Shown here: positions 27,371 to 34,828 of the stretch, in pieces
How the letters are laid out: every line of letters begins with the position of its first letter
How positions within the stretch are numbered: the stretch's first letter is position 1
Assembly (NCBI GenBank): GCA_034926675.1
Contig: JAYFQW010000004.1
Coordinates: 1-61,001 of the forward strand
DNA from: Clostridia bacterium
GTDB lineage: Bacteria > Bacillota > DTU025
Length of the DNA: 61,001 nucleotides
Direction: 5' to 3'
Translations under genes and position numbers: made by a program
The notes under the pieces: model-generated
What the model saw: only the letters and a program-made list of their open reading frames with translations
Told to the model about the DNA's origin: nothing
Database searches by the model: none

Positions 27371-29038
27371 TCAGTTCGTCTCCCGGTTGCTGATAATCCA
27401 TGAAAGCCAGGCTCCGCTCAGGTTTCTCACATCGGCGAAGCCGCGTTGGGTTAGAATACGCGACGCGATATACGACCTAATGCCCGTCCTACAGTACACG
27501 ACCGTTGGCCGCGCAGGGTCAAGTTCTCCGAGCCTGCGCCGGAGCTCATGCAGAGGCATATGCACCGCCCCCGGTATCATCCCTCGGCGGGCCTCCTCAT
27601 CGGTCCTTACATCCACCAGCTGCAGAGCTGGGTCGTGAAGAATCTCCGCAAGACGAGATGAAGTGATGTTGCGCACTTCGTCTCTTACGATATTGCTTGC
27701 CGCCATCCCTGCCATGATCTCAGGGCCTTTGGCGGACGAAAACTGAGGCGCGTAGGCAAGGTCCAACTGCTCCAGGTCAAACACTGTCAGGCCAGCATAT
27801 ATCGCCGTCGCGAACACGTCTATCCGCTTGTCCACCCCAGCCTCTCCGGCTACCTGCGCTCCTAGCAGACGGCCTGTGTTCGACTCGACCGTCAGCTTTA
27901 TGTGAAGCTCCGTACTGCCCGGGTAGTATCCGGCATGGTCGCGCGCGTAGTTATCCGACACGAAATGCGGAATGCTCGCTATTTCTGCGTCGTGCTCGGA
28001 AAGGCCTGTCTTTGCCACTACCGTCCGCCCGACGCGCACTATGCACGTTCCCAGAACCCCGCGGAAGACGTAATCAGCGCCAGCCGCGTTGGCGCCGGCC
28101 ACCCTTCCCTGCTTGTTAGCGGGACCGGCGAGCATGCTCAGAACGCGCCTGCCGGTGAGCAGTTCCTCGCTCTCAACACAGTCTCCGGCTGCGTATATGT
28201 CAGAGTCGCTGGTCTGCATTCTATCGTTTACTGCGATTCCGCCAGCCCTGCCCATTTCAAGGCCTGCTCCGACAGCCAGTCTCGCATCAGGCCTCATGCC
28301 CGTCGCTGCCAGCACAAGCGAGCACGGCACCCTAACACCGCTTCCCAGCGCAGCGCCGGTTACGCGGTCGCCGTCCAAATCCAGTCCGACCACGGTGTCG
28401 CCCAATATCACTCTGACTCCCAGCCTGTCGAGTTCTTCTATCAACCTGTTGGAGAACTCAGCATCGACAACTGGCATCACCTGAGGGAGCCGCTCTACCA
28501 GTGTCACCGCGATGCCTCGCGCCGTAAGAGCTTCTGCGACTTCGAGCCCGATGAATCCTCCGCCAATGACCAGAGCCTGCTGCGGTTCGTCTTCTCGCAG
28601 GCATGCGCACGCCGCATCTACGTCTGGCACGGTTGAGAGAGTGAAGACGTTGCGCAAGCCGTCATGCAGTCCCTCGATATTCGGCACTACAGGCCGGCTT
28701 CCGGTAGCTAAGACAAGACGGTCGTAGTTCTCCGTGAATACTTGCCCGCTCTGAACGTCGCGTACAGTGAGCGTCCGCTTCTTCCTGTCGATTCCCTCAA
28801 TGCTATGCAGTGGGCGGGCATCGATGTTGAACCAACCGTCGAAACGTGAGAATGGAACGACAAACAGATCCTCACGCTTCTCTATCTCGCCTCCTAGAAA
28901 GAATGGGAGCCCGCAGTTGGCGTAGGAAAGGTGCGGTCCCCTGTCGTATATCACGACTTCCGCGTCTTCGCTTATCCTTCGCGCCTTCACAGCGGCGCTG
29001 GCCCCTCCGGCGCCTCCGCCTATAACCACTATTCTCAT
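27371..29038 (-). CDS. CoA-disulfide reductase-like FAD oxidoreductase with rhodanese domain
   Basis: A pyridine nucleotide-disulfide oxidoreductase. The FAD-binding motif VVIGGGAGGASAA is at the start. The single redox cysteine is in SYANCGLPFFLGG (about 43), the hallmark of CoA-disulfide reductase and NADH oxidases. The NAD-binding motif is VIGGGFIGLEVAE (about 155). A rhodanese domain fills the last 100 residues with active loop YCRTGIRS. Such fusions reduce CoA disulfide or persulfides. AAGGGAAGG before the ATG at 29038 fixes the start (555 residues). In this cluster it may keep CoA reduced for the acetaldehyde dehydrogenase, which is an inference. Confidence 0.9.
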   Translation of the reverse strand: MRIVVIGGGAGGASAAVKARRISEDAEVVIYDRGPHLSYANCGLPFFLGGEIEKREDLFVVPFSRFDGWFNIDARPLHSIEGIDRKKRTLTVRDVQSGQVFTENYDRLVLATGSRPVVPNIEGLHDGLRNVFTLSTVPDVDAACACLREDEPQQALVIGGGFIGLEVAEALTARGIAVTLVERLPQVMPVVDAEFSNRLIEELDRLGVRVILGDTVVGLDLDGDRVTGAALGSGVRVPCSLVLAATGMRPDARLAVGAGLEMGRAGGIAVNDRMQTSDSDIYAAGDCVESEELLTGRRVLSMLAGPANKQGRVAGANAAGADYVFRGVLGTCIVRVGRTVVAKTGLSEHDAEIASIPHFVSDNYARDHAGYYPGSTELHIKLTVESNTGRLLGAQVAGEAGVDKRIDVFATAIYAGLTVFDLEQLDLAYAPQFSSAKGPEIMAGMAASNIVRDEVRNITSSRLAEILHDPALQLVDVRTDEEARRGMIPGAVHMPLHELRRRLGELDPARPTVVYCRTGIRSYIASRILTQRGFADVRNLSGAWLSWIISNRETN

Positions 29039-29207
29039 AGCAAACCTTCCCTTTGTGGACCTTCGCCTTTTCGCAGTGAGACTTCGCACTGTAGACACTA
29101 GCCTCTGGATGGAGCGTGTCTCCTGGCGGCGGGGACCTTCCCTCGACAGGCAGGTTCCCCGCTCGCCCAGAACGGCCCCGGCATGAATATCGCCGGCCTG
29201 AATCTGA

Positions 29208-29789
29208 CTAGCCGTGCAGCGCTTTCATCTGCTCTAGAGTCCTCGGGTTATCCAGTATATCCAGTATATACCCTACAGTCCAGCTCGCTGCTAGAGCAAT
29301 AGTGCATCTATCCTTGCACAGGCATCCCCTGGCCTTTTCCTCTTTGGCGAATTCGGCCTTGGCAACCGGGTTCCACGAGTCCCACCACTTGCCCCACCGA
29401 TTCCATGTCACGTCGCGGCACCGCAGTCCGCCATACTCATGCATGAACTGTTTGCCGATGGTCTCCGCAACGTTGTCGAACGCGATCCAACGGTTCATCT
29501 TGTCCTCCAGCTGCTCCTGACGACCTATCCCGGAAGCAAGGCTGATCGCGAAAGCCGTACCGGCCAGGGCGCCGCATGTGCCCCCGCCCAGGTTTCCGGT
29601 TCCGCCGGATAATCCGATAAGCCCCTTGAATATCTCGTCCTGCTCTTCTTTAGAGACCAGCTCTACGCCCTCTTCCCTGAGGGCGTCCAATGTGGCGCTG
29701 AAGCTGGATTGTGCGCAACCCCAGTACTTGGTAGTGTACTGCGCTGCGAGTTCCCTTGCGCGCCGCATGCATCTCTCTTTATCAGCCAC
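29208..29789 (-). CDS. C_GCAxxG_C_C family redox-active protein, copy A
   Basis: 193 residues with the spaced cysteine pattern that defines the family: an early Cys (residue 7), WGCAQSS (about 23-29), GTCGALAG (about 90-97), then GLRCRD and GCLCKDRC. The Cys residues may bind metal or heme or form disulfides; the biochemical role of the family is not settled. No signal peptide. GTG start with GAGAGGGAGA upstream. Clearly homologous to the next gene along its whole length, so the pair arose by tandem duplication. Both are in the same operon as dehydratase and flavoprotein genes. Confidence 0.8.
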   Translation of the reverse strand: MADKERCMRRARELAAQYTTKYWGCAQSSFSATLDALREEGVELVSKEEQDEIFKGLIGLSGGTGNLGGGTCGALAGTAFAISLASGIGRQEQLEDKMNRWIAFDNVAETIGKQFMHEYGGLRCRDVTWNRWGKWWDSWNPVAKAEFAKEEKARGCLCKDRCTIALAASWTVGYILDILDNPRTLEQMKALHG

Positions 29790-29839
29790 GTCGATCTCCC
29801 TCTCTCTCGGCTTGCTCGGCGATTCTTGGTGTGCGACTT

Positions 29840-30436
29840 CTACTTCTCGTGCTCATCTATGACCCAGGTGAGATCCTGAGGATTGTGCACCATGTCCCAT
29901 ATGCGCTCGGTGGCCCATCCGGCTCCGTTGGCGATAGTGCACGCCCCGGGCGTCTGGCAATTGTGCTTGCTCGCGCATCCAAAAAGCTCCTTGTTCCTGC
30001 CAGGAACTCGAGAATCGAACGCCATGCCGAATATCTTGAGCTGCATGTCGCGACAGACAATCGAGCCGTACTTCTCGATGAATCTGTTGGCCACACCATC
30101 GGCCACGTTGTAGTAAGCGATCCATCGCAGCCCCTTGCCCTGCTGTTCGGTTACTTCTCTAGTGATGTTGCATGCCAAGCTAACTGCGAACGATGCTCCG
30201 GTGACAGCGCCGCAGGTTCCAGTATTCATATTCCCGACTCCCGCGGTCAATCCGACGAGCCCTCTGAACATGGTGTCTTCCAGTTCCGGAGTTGCGAGTT
30301 CCATGCCGAACTCGCGCAGCGCATCAACTGCAGCTGCAAAGGAGCAATGCGCACAGCCGACCAGGGTGGTCTGGTACTCCACGGCAAGCTCTCTTGCCCT
30401 CTGGATGCATTTCTCCCTGTTACCGTTGGTGTCCAT
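29840..30436 (-). CDS. C_GCAxxG_C_C family redox-active protein, copy B
   Basis: 198 residues, tandem paralogue of the gene at 29208-29789. It keeps the same cysteine framework: REKC near the start, VGCAHCSFAA (with an extra Cys), GTCGAVTG, IVCRDM, and a Cys-rich end (LFGCASKHNCQTPGACTI). The duplicated copies differ most in the C-terminal Cys spacing, which suggests different metal or partner preferences. It lies 22 bases after the dehydratase gene, so the two are surely co-transcribed. Biochemical role unknown. Confidence 0.8.
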   Translation of the reverse strand: MDTNGNREKCIQRARELAVEYQTTLVGCAHCSFAAAVDALREFGMELATPELEDTMFRGLVGLTAGVGNMNTGTCGAVTGASFAVSLACNITREVTEQQGKGLRWIAYYNVADGVANRFIEKYGSIVCRDMQLKIFGMAFDSRVPGRNKELFGCASKHNCQTPGACTIANGAGWATERIWDMVHNPQDLTWVIDEHEK

Positions 30437-30458
30437 GATTGTCCACTTCCCCTCAGTA

Positions 30459-32126
30459 CTAGTTCTGTCCTCGAAACACCGCCCCGGTGCTAGCGGATGT
30501 AGCTAGTCTTGAATACACGCTCAGGTAGCCTTTCTTCACCTTGGGCGCAGGAGGTCTCCAGGCATCCAGTCTGTCGCGAAGTTCCTCATCCGGCACGAGC
30601 ACATTGAGCTTCTTCTCCGGAATGTCGATCTCGATGATGTCGCCCTCCTGCACTACCGCTATTGGGCCGCCCGCCATGGCCTCAGGCGATATATGGCCGA
30701 TGGCGATGCCTCTGGTGGCGCCGGAAAACCGACCGTCCGTAATCAAGGCCACGTCCCGGCCCAGGCCCAGTCCTACCAGCGCGGCCGTCGCCATCTGCAT
30801 CTCCCGCATTCCAGGCCCTCCCATTGGCCCCTCGTAGCGGATCACAACAACGTCTCCTTTGTTGATCTTGTGTCCGAAGATGGCCTCCTCAGCCGCCTCT
30901 TCCGAGTCGAACACCCTGGCTGGCCCTTTGTGATGCCACGCTTCGCGCGCCACTGCACTCCGCTTGACCACGGCGCACTCGGGAGCCAGATTCCCTCTGA
31001 GCACAGCGATTCCGCCCTGGGCATGATAGGGATTATCCACTGGCCTGATCACGTCGGGCCGCCGAACCTGAGCGTTCCCCAGGATGCCTCCGATGCTCAC
31101 CCCGAGCACGGTCTGCGCGTCCTCATGTATGAGGCCTAGTTGAGAGAGCTCCTTCATGACCGCCGGCACGCCCCCGGCTTCATACAGGTCCTGAAGGTGA
31201 TGCGATCCAGCAGGGCTCATGTTGCACAGGTGTGGAGTCTTCTCGCTGAGTTCGTCGAACAGGTCGAGGTCGACGTGCAAGCCCAGTTCGTGAGCGATAG
31301 CCGGAAGATGCAAGACCGTATTGGTGGAACCGCCAAGAGCCATGTCCACGGCGATGGCGTTCTCAAACGCATCTCGGGTCATTATGGACGAAGGCTTCAC
31401 ACCCGTGCGCAGCAGGTCCATTATTCTCATGCCTGCGGTTTTGGCAAGACGGATCCTCTCTGCATACACAGCCGGAATGGTCCCATTGCCCGGCAGGCCC
31501 ATTCCCAGCGCCTCGGTGACGCAGTTCATGGTGTTAGCGGTGAACATCCCAGCGCACGATCCAACAGTCGGACAGCCTCTGTTCTCGTATTCTCGAAGCC
31601 CCTCGTCGTCAATTCGCCCGGCTGCATACATTCCTTGAGCTTCGCCCACTCTGCTCACGTCGATATCCTCACCGCACAGCCTGCCCGCAAGCATCGGGCC
31701 CCCGCTGATCATTATCGACGGGATGTCGAGCCTGGCCGCAGCCATCAGCATTCCGGGCACAACCTTGTCGCAGTTGGGTATGAGCACGAGGGCGTCTAGC
31801 TGGTGAGCACAGGCCATGATCTCAACGGAATCGGCGATGTGCTCCCTGCTGGGCAGAGGATACCTCATGCCGCCATGTCCCATGGCCAGACCGTCGCAGA
31901 CGGCGATCACCGGAAACTCCACCGGGGTTCCGCCAGCCATCCGTATCCCTGACTTGACGGCCTCCGCGATCTGATCCAGATGCTGGTGGCCTGGCACTAT
32001 CTCGTTCTGCGAGTTGGCAACGCCCACTAGCGGGCGCGACAACTCCTCATCAGTGTAGCCGTTCGCCTTGAGCAGCGACCTGTGCCATGCCCTCTGGTAA
32101 CCTTTCTTGATCTCGTCGCTCTGCAT
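30459..32126 (-). CDS. ilvD: IlvD/Edd-family dehydratase (dihydroxy-acid or sugar-acid dehydratase)
   Basis: Fe-S dehydratase that removes water from a 2,3-dihydroxy acid to give a 2-oxo acid. Cluster-ligand cysteines are seen in [10 protein letters not shown] (about 120-129) and [16 protein letters not shown] (about 189-204). The substrate-binding end motif [20 protein letters not shown] is present. 555 residues with GGAGG before the ATG. By sequence style it fits classical IlvD, but there is no ilvB, ilvC or leu gene nearby. It is sandwiched between a GntP-type acid permease and a catabolic pathway, so a sugar-acid substrate is quite possible. The gene symbol names the family only. Confidence 0.85.
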   Translation of the reverse strand: MQSDEIKKGYQRAWHRSLLKANGYTDEELSRPLVGVANSQNEIVPGHQHLDQIAEAVKSGIRMAGGTPVEFPVIAVCDGLAMGHGGMRYPLPSREHIADSVEIMACAHQLDALVLIPNCDKVVPGMLMAAARLDIPSIMISGGPMLAGRLCGEDIDVSRVGEAQGMYAAGRIDDEGLREYENRGCPTVGSCAGMFTANTMNCVTEALGMGLPGNGTIPAVYAERIRLAKTAGMRIMDLLRTGVKPSSIMTRDAFENAIAVDMALGGSTNTVLHLPAIAHELGLHVDLDLFDELSEKTPHLCNMSPAGSHHLQDLYEAGGVPAVMKELSQLGLIHEDAQTVLGVSIGGILGNAQVRRPDVIRPVDNPYHAQGGIAVLRGNLAPECAVVKRSAVAREAWHHKGPARVFDSEEAAEEAIFGHKINKGDVVVIRYEGPMGGPGMREMQMATAALVGLGLGRDVALITDGRFSGATRGIAIGHISPEAMAGGPIAVVQEGDIIEIDIPEKKLNVLVPDEELRDRLDAWRPPAPKVKKGYLSVYSRLATSASTGAVFRGQN

Positions 32127-32198
32127 TTCGATACCTCCGTAAGCAGTAAGCGAGCTTAGTTGCCATCCTCGCCTAGCCCGATCCAGCCGAACTCTGAC

Positions 32199-33548
32199 CT
32201 ACAGGGCCGGGAAGAGAAGCTGGCCGATGACGATAAACACCATTGCCACAACCGCCACTATTGTACAGGTGAGAGTGTAGGTCTTGAGTCCCCCCGAAGT
32301 AGTGAATCCGGCTGTTTTGGCAGTGACCCAGAAACCGGAGTCGTTTATGTGGCCCAGGGCGATGCCGCCAGCGGAGGCCGCCATCGCTACCCAAAGCCCG
32401 CCGCCTCCCGTCTGTTGGAGCATCGGCGCCAGTAGACCGGCTGTGGTGATCATGGCGACAGTTCCAGACCCCTGTGCAAGCTTGATCAAGACCGCGACGA
32501 TGAAGGCCAGCACCACCGGCGCAAGCCTCAGCGACTTGCTCGCAGCCACCATCACGCTGCCGATGTCGGTCTTGCCCAGAATCGCACCGAGCGATCCTCC
32601 CGCGCCTGTTATGACCAACACAACGCCTGCTGCAGACATTGCCTTGCCGATGGACTTGTCGATCTGGTCATGGCCTATTCGAGTTGAGGCGAGCACGTAT
32701 GCAGCAATGGTGCCTGCTAGCATGGCCACGGTCCTATCGGACACGAACTTGACGACGGCAGGCACGTCTTTGCCGTAGATCGCCTGGCTTACAGTGCCGA
32801 TCAGGATGAAGATCACCGGAAGAGCTATCGGAAGCATCGAAGCGAAAAAGCCCGGCAGTTCCTTGGAATCGAGAGTGGCGCTTCCGGCGCCGGCCATTAT
32901 GTCGATGTCGACATCCTTCGCTGGATTCCAGAATCCGGGTCTGTCAACGAAGAAAGCCTTGTATACCAAGACTGATGCGATGAGTATGGGGATGCCAATC
33001 ACGATGCCTACCCCTATCATCGTGCCTAGAGGAACACCGAGGATTGCGGCGGAAGCCAAGGGGCCCGGCGTTGGGGGCACGAAGCAGTGCGCTATTCCAG
33101 CACCTATCACTAGAGCGCCGACATAGTATTCGAGCTTCATCTTCGTCATCTGCGAAAGGCTAGCTGCAAGTGGAACGAGAATCACGAACACCACGTCGTA
33201 GAAAACCGGTATGGACACCAGAAAGCCCGTGAGCGCCAGCGCCCAAATGCTCCCCTTGATCCCGGTGAGCTTAAGGAAGGTTGATGCGATTGACTGAATG
33301 CCGCCTGAGATCGCGACTAATTCGCCCAGCATTATTCCGAATGCGATTGTGAGACCGATACCACCCATTGTGCCGCCGAAGCCTTGCGATACGGTCTGAA
33401 CAGTCACGTCCAGCGGCAGCCCACATGCGATTCCCATGTAAAGCGCACCGATGACCAGAGCTATGCCCGCGTTGAGGCGGAGTTTCATGATCAGGAACAG
33501 CACCAGGAGAATAGTGATGACCAGGTGGACAATTACCATGGAATTCAT
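32199..33548 (-). CDS. GntP-family gluconate/sugar-acid:H+ symporter
   Basis: Membrane permease of the gluconate:H+ symporter family, with about 12-14 hydrophobic segments over 449 residues. Family blocks are FGIMLGELVAISGGIQ, IPVFYDVVFVILVPL, HCFVPPTPGPLASA, GSGTVAMITTAGL and ALGHINDSGFWVTAK (the last two near the C-terminus). Members import gluconate, glycerate or related hydroxy acids. GGAGGAAAGCAC before the ATG at 33548 fixes the start; the nine extra codons of the open frame are ignored. First gene of the cluster, about 310 bases downstream of a strong promoter. Confidence 0.92.
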   Translation of the reverse strand: MNSMVIVHLVITILLVLFLIMKLRLNAGIALVIGALYMGIACGLPLDVTVQTVSQGFGGTMGGIGLTIAFGIMLGELVAISGGIQSIASTFLKLTGIKGSIWALALTGFLVSIPVFYDVVFVILVPLAASLSQMTKMKLEYYVGALVIGAGIAHCFVPPTPGPLASAAILGVPLGTMIGVGIVIGIPILIASVLVYKAFFVDRPGFWNPAKDVDIDIMAGAGSATLDSKELPGFFASMLPIALPVIFILIGTVSQAIYGKDVPAVVKFVSDRTVAMLAGTIAAYVLASTRIGHDQIDKSIGKAMSAAGVVLVITGAGGSLGAILGKTDIGSVMVAASKSLRLAPVVLAFIVAVLIKLAQGSGTVAMITTAGLLAPMLQQTGGGGLWVAMAASAGGIALGHINDSGFWVTAKTAGFTTSGGLKTYTLTCTIVAVVAMVFIVIGQLLFPAL

Positions 33549-33721
33549 GTGCTTTCCTCCTACTATTGTTGCCACATCGGATCAGTTCTGCGACCCTTGC
33601 CAACAAGACGATAGACAGATGCCATGGTAGATGGTTGTATCGCCCCCCTTTAAGCCGACGCACCGCATTTGACAATCCTTTGGCAGAAGGCGCCGCCGAG
33701 AGGCTGCACCATCCGTTTGCT

Positions 33722-33737
33722 ATTGCCAAACAGCGTT
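33722..33737 (-). promoter_or_regulatory. Operator-like motif, copy 1
   Basis: ATTGCCAAACAGCGTT, containing the palindrome AAAC-AGC-GTTT, recurs 111 bases away as ATTGCCAAACGCCGTT (33833-33848). On the minus strand it follows a TATTAA hexamer and the shared context CCGAAA. It is a likely binding site of the cluster regulator, inside the gntP-type gene leader. Confidence 0.45.
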
Positions 33738-33832
33738 TCGGTTAATAGGCATCCGCAAAGAACACAAGCACAATACCGGTGATACTGACACGCATGCTGA
33801 TGGAGTAGTGTACCCGCTCAGTTGGGTATGGC

Positions 33833-33848
33833 ATTGCCAAACGCCGTT
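33833..33848 (-). promoter_or_regulatory. Operator-like motif, copy 2
   Basis: ATTGCCAAACGCCGTT, the second copy of the motif at 33722. It lies about 15-30 bases downstream of the -10 hexamer of the promoter at 33863-33890, the place where a bound repressor would block transcription. Two copies in direct orientation could permit looping. Confidence 0.5.
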
Positions 33849-33862
33849 CTGATTTCGGCTAT

Positions 33863-33890
33863 ATTGTATCGTACCAGTACCGACTGTCAA
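33863..33890 (-). promoter_or_regulatory. Main promoter of the nine-gene catabolic cluster
   Basis: On the minus strand consensus TTGACA (33890-33885) and TACAAT (33868-33863) are 16 bases apart. It points to the permease gene and leaves a leader of about 300 bases. All nine genes downstream lie on the same strand with small gaps or overlaps, so they may be read from here. I saw no riboswitch in the leader. Confidence 0.65.
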
Positions 33891-33920
33891 TACGTATCTC
33901 GACTTGCGCAGAGCGTCTGT

Positions 33921-33961
33921 GATATTGTCACCCCGTAACGCGACTGAGATAATGTCACCCA
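33921..33961. repeat. Short direct repeats, possible insertion-sequence end
   Basis: GATATTGTCACCCC (33921-33934) and GATAATGTCACCC (33948-33960) lie 27 bases apart, right beside the left edge of the second long repeat (33988). Multiple short repeats near the ends are a habit of IS21-like elements, but no transposase is found, so this would be a remnant only. Confidence 0.3.
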
Positions 33962-33987
33962 TGAACAAGGGGGACGTCATCCTGACG

Positions 33988-34732
33988 GAAAATGCCTCGA
34001 GCTTTCACTGAATGCGCTCCAGATGCTCTCCCGCACGCTATGTGCTCGGAAACGCGAGGCACACGCGCTATCTATATGCGAGGCACACGCTCACGCATGG
34101 CGCCCAGAGGCGCGAGGCGCACAGTCTTGCTTGATGGCGCGACCAGAGAGATGGTCCGAACTGATCCAACGGGTGGTCAATATCACTCCACCAAAGAGCA
34201 GAAGCTGAACCGCAAGTATCCACCCAGCGTCGCTCACCCGTCGGCGACCTCCATATCACGAAGAGACTGCGGCCAAAGCCGGGGAACCTGGGCTCAGGAT
34301 GGCTCGACACGCCATCAAAACACGTCCTAATGACGTAGTTGGTCAACTGCAGTCCAGCGAAACGCGAAGGCCGCAAGAAGAGTGACCAGGGGGTGGATCA
34401 AGACGGTCCATCCTTGGATGGGCGTGGCATCTCGACAAGGAGAGCGCGGTGCGTGATCCGCCCGGCCCAACGCCGCTAGCACTCGCGCAGCTAGGCCCCT
34501 GGCGAACGGGTGTGGCTCGTCGCTCGTCAGATTCGGCTCCAGAATGCTCAGGGCTGCGTCGAACTCCTCCTGGGCCAGACAACCTTCCGCCTGTCGAGAT
34601 AGCTTAACAGACACCCCCCACACAGTTCCGACATAGACATCACTCCATCCTTGGCATACAGCAGCGTTCAGCATGACACTCCACCGCTCATGTTGCCGCG
34701 GAATCGGGGGATTATCCATGTAGCCGGATTAC
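33988..34732. repeat. Long direct repeat, copy 2
   Basis: Matches 23015-23714 in the same orientation. It carries an extra internal duplication near 34062-34090 (GCGAGGCACACG occurs twice). Its right edge is 12 bases before the small open frame that precedes hsdM. Together the copies bracket the nine-gene catabolic cluster, and this copy separates it from the restriction-modification system. Confidence 0.8.
34327..34719 (-). CDS. Hypothetical protein inside the long repeat (TPR-like plus hydrophobic end)
   Basis: The frame of 130 residues is intact here but frameshifted in the other repeat copy. The middle (about 45-85: AEGCLAQEEFDAALSILEP, then LAARVLAALGRADHA) reads like tetratricopeptide helices. 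A hydrophobic stretch (WTVLIHPLVTLLAAFAF) follows near the end. No Shine-Dalgarno sequence precedes the ATG, so expression is doubtful. It may be the last trace of the gene once carried by the repeated element. Confidence 0.35.
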   Translation of the reverse strand: MDNPPIPRQHERWSVMLNAAVCQGWSDVYVGTVWGVSVKLSRQAEGCLAQEEFDAALSILEPNLTSDEPHPFARGLAARVLAALGRADHAPRSPCRDATPIQGWTVLIHPLVTLLAAFAFRWTAVDQLRH

Positions 34733-34744
34733 GCAGGAGTCTGT

Positions 34745-34825
34745 ATGGAAAAGGCGAAACCTATTGAATTGGAGATGCTTGACATAGCGACCGTCACAGC
34801 AGCTATCGCAAGGATGGTGCATTGA
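34745..34825 (+). CDS. Small open frame (26 residues) before hsdM
   Basis: Too short for standard gene finders. ATG at 34745 has CAGGAG six bases before it and encodes MEKAKPIELEMLDIATV followed by TAAIARMVH, ending three bases before the hsdM start. It may be a leader peptide whose translation is coupled to hsdM, or chance. Not recognised. Confidence 0.35.
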   Translation: MEKAKPIELEMLDIATVTAAIARMVH

Positions 34826-34828
34826 CCA

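Noticed and set aside
33549-33862. Riboswitch or T-box in the 300-base leader of the permease gene
   Set aside because: No T-box (GGTGGNACCGCG-like) or other recognisable riboswitch core was found; the operator repeats explain the conserved words better.
23015-34732. Classical composite transposon
   Set aside because: The flanking repeats encode no transposase and show no terminal inverted repeats or target duplications that I could see.
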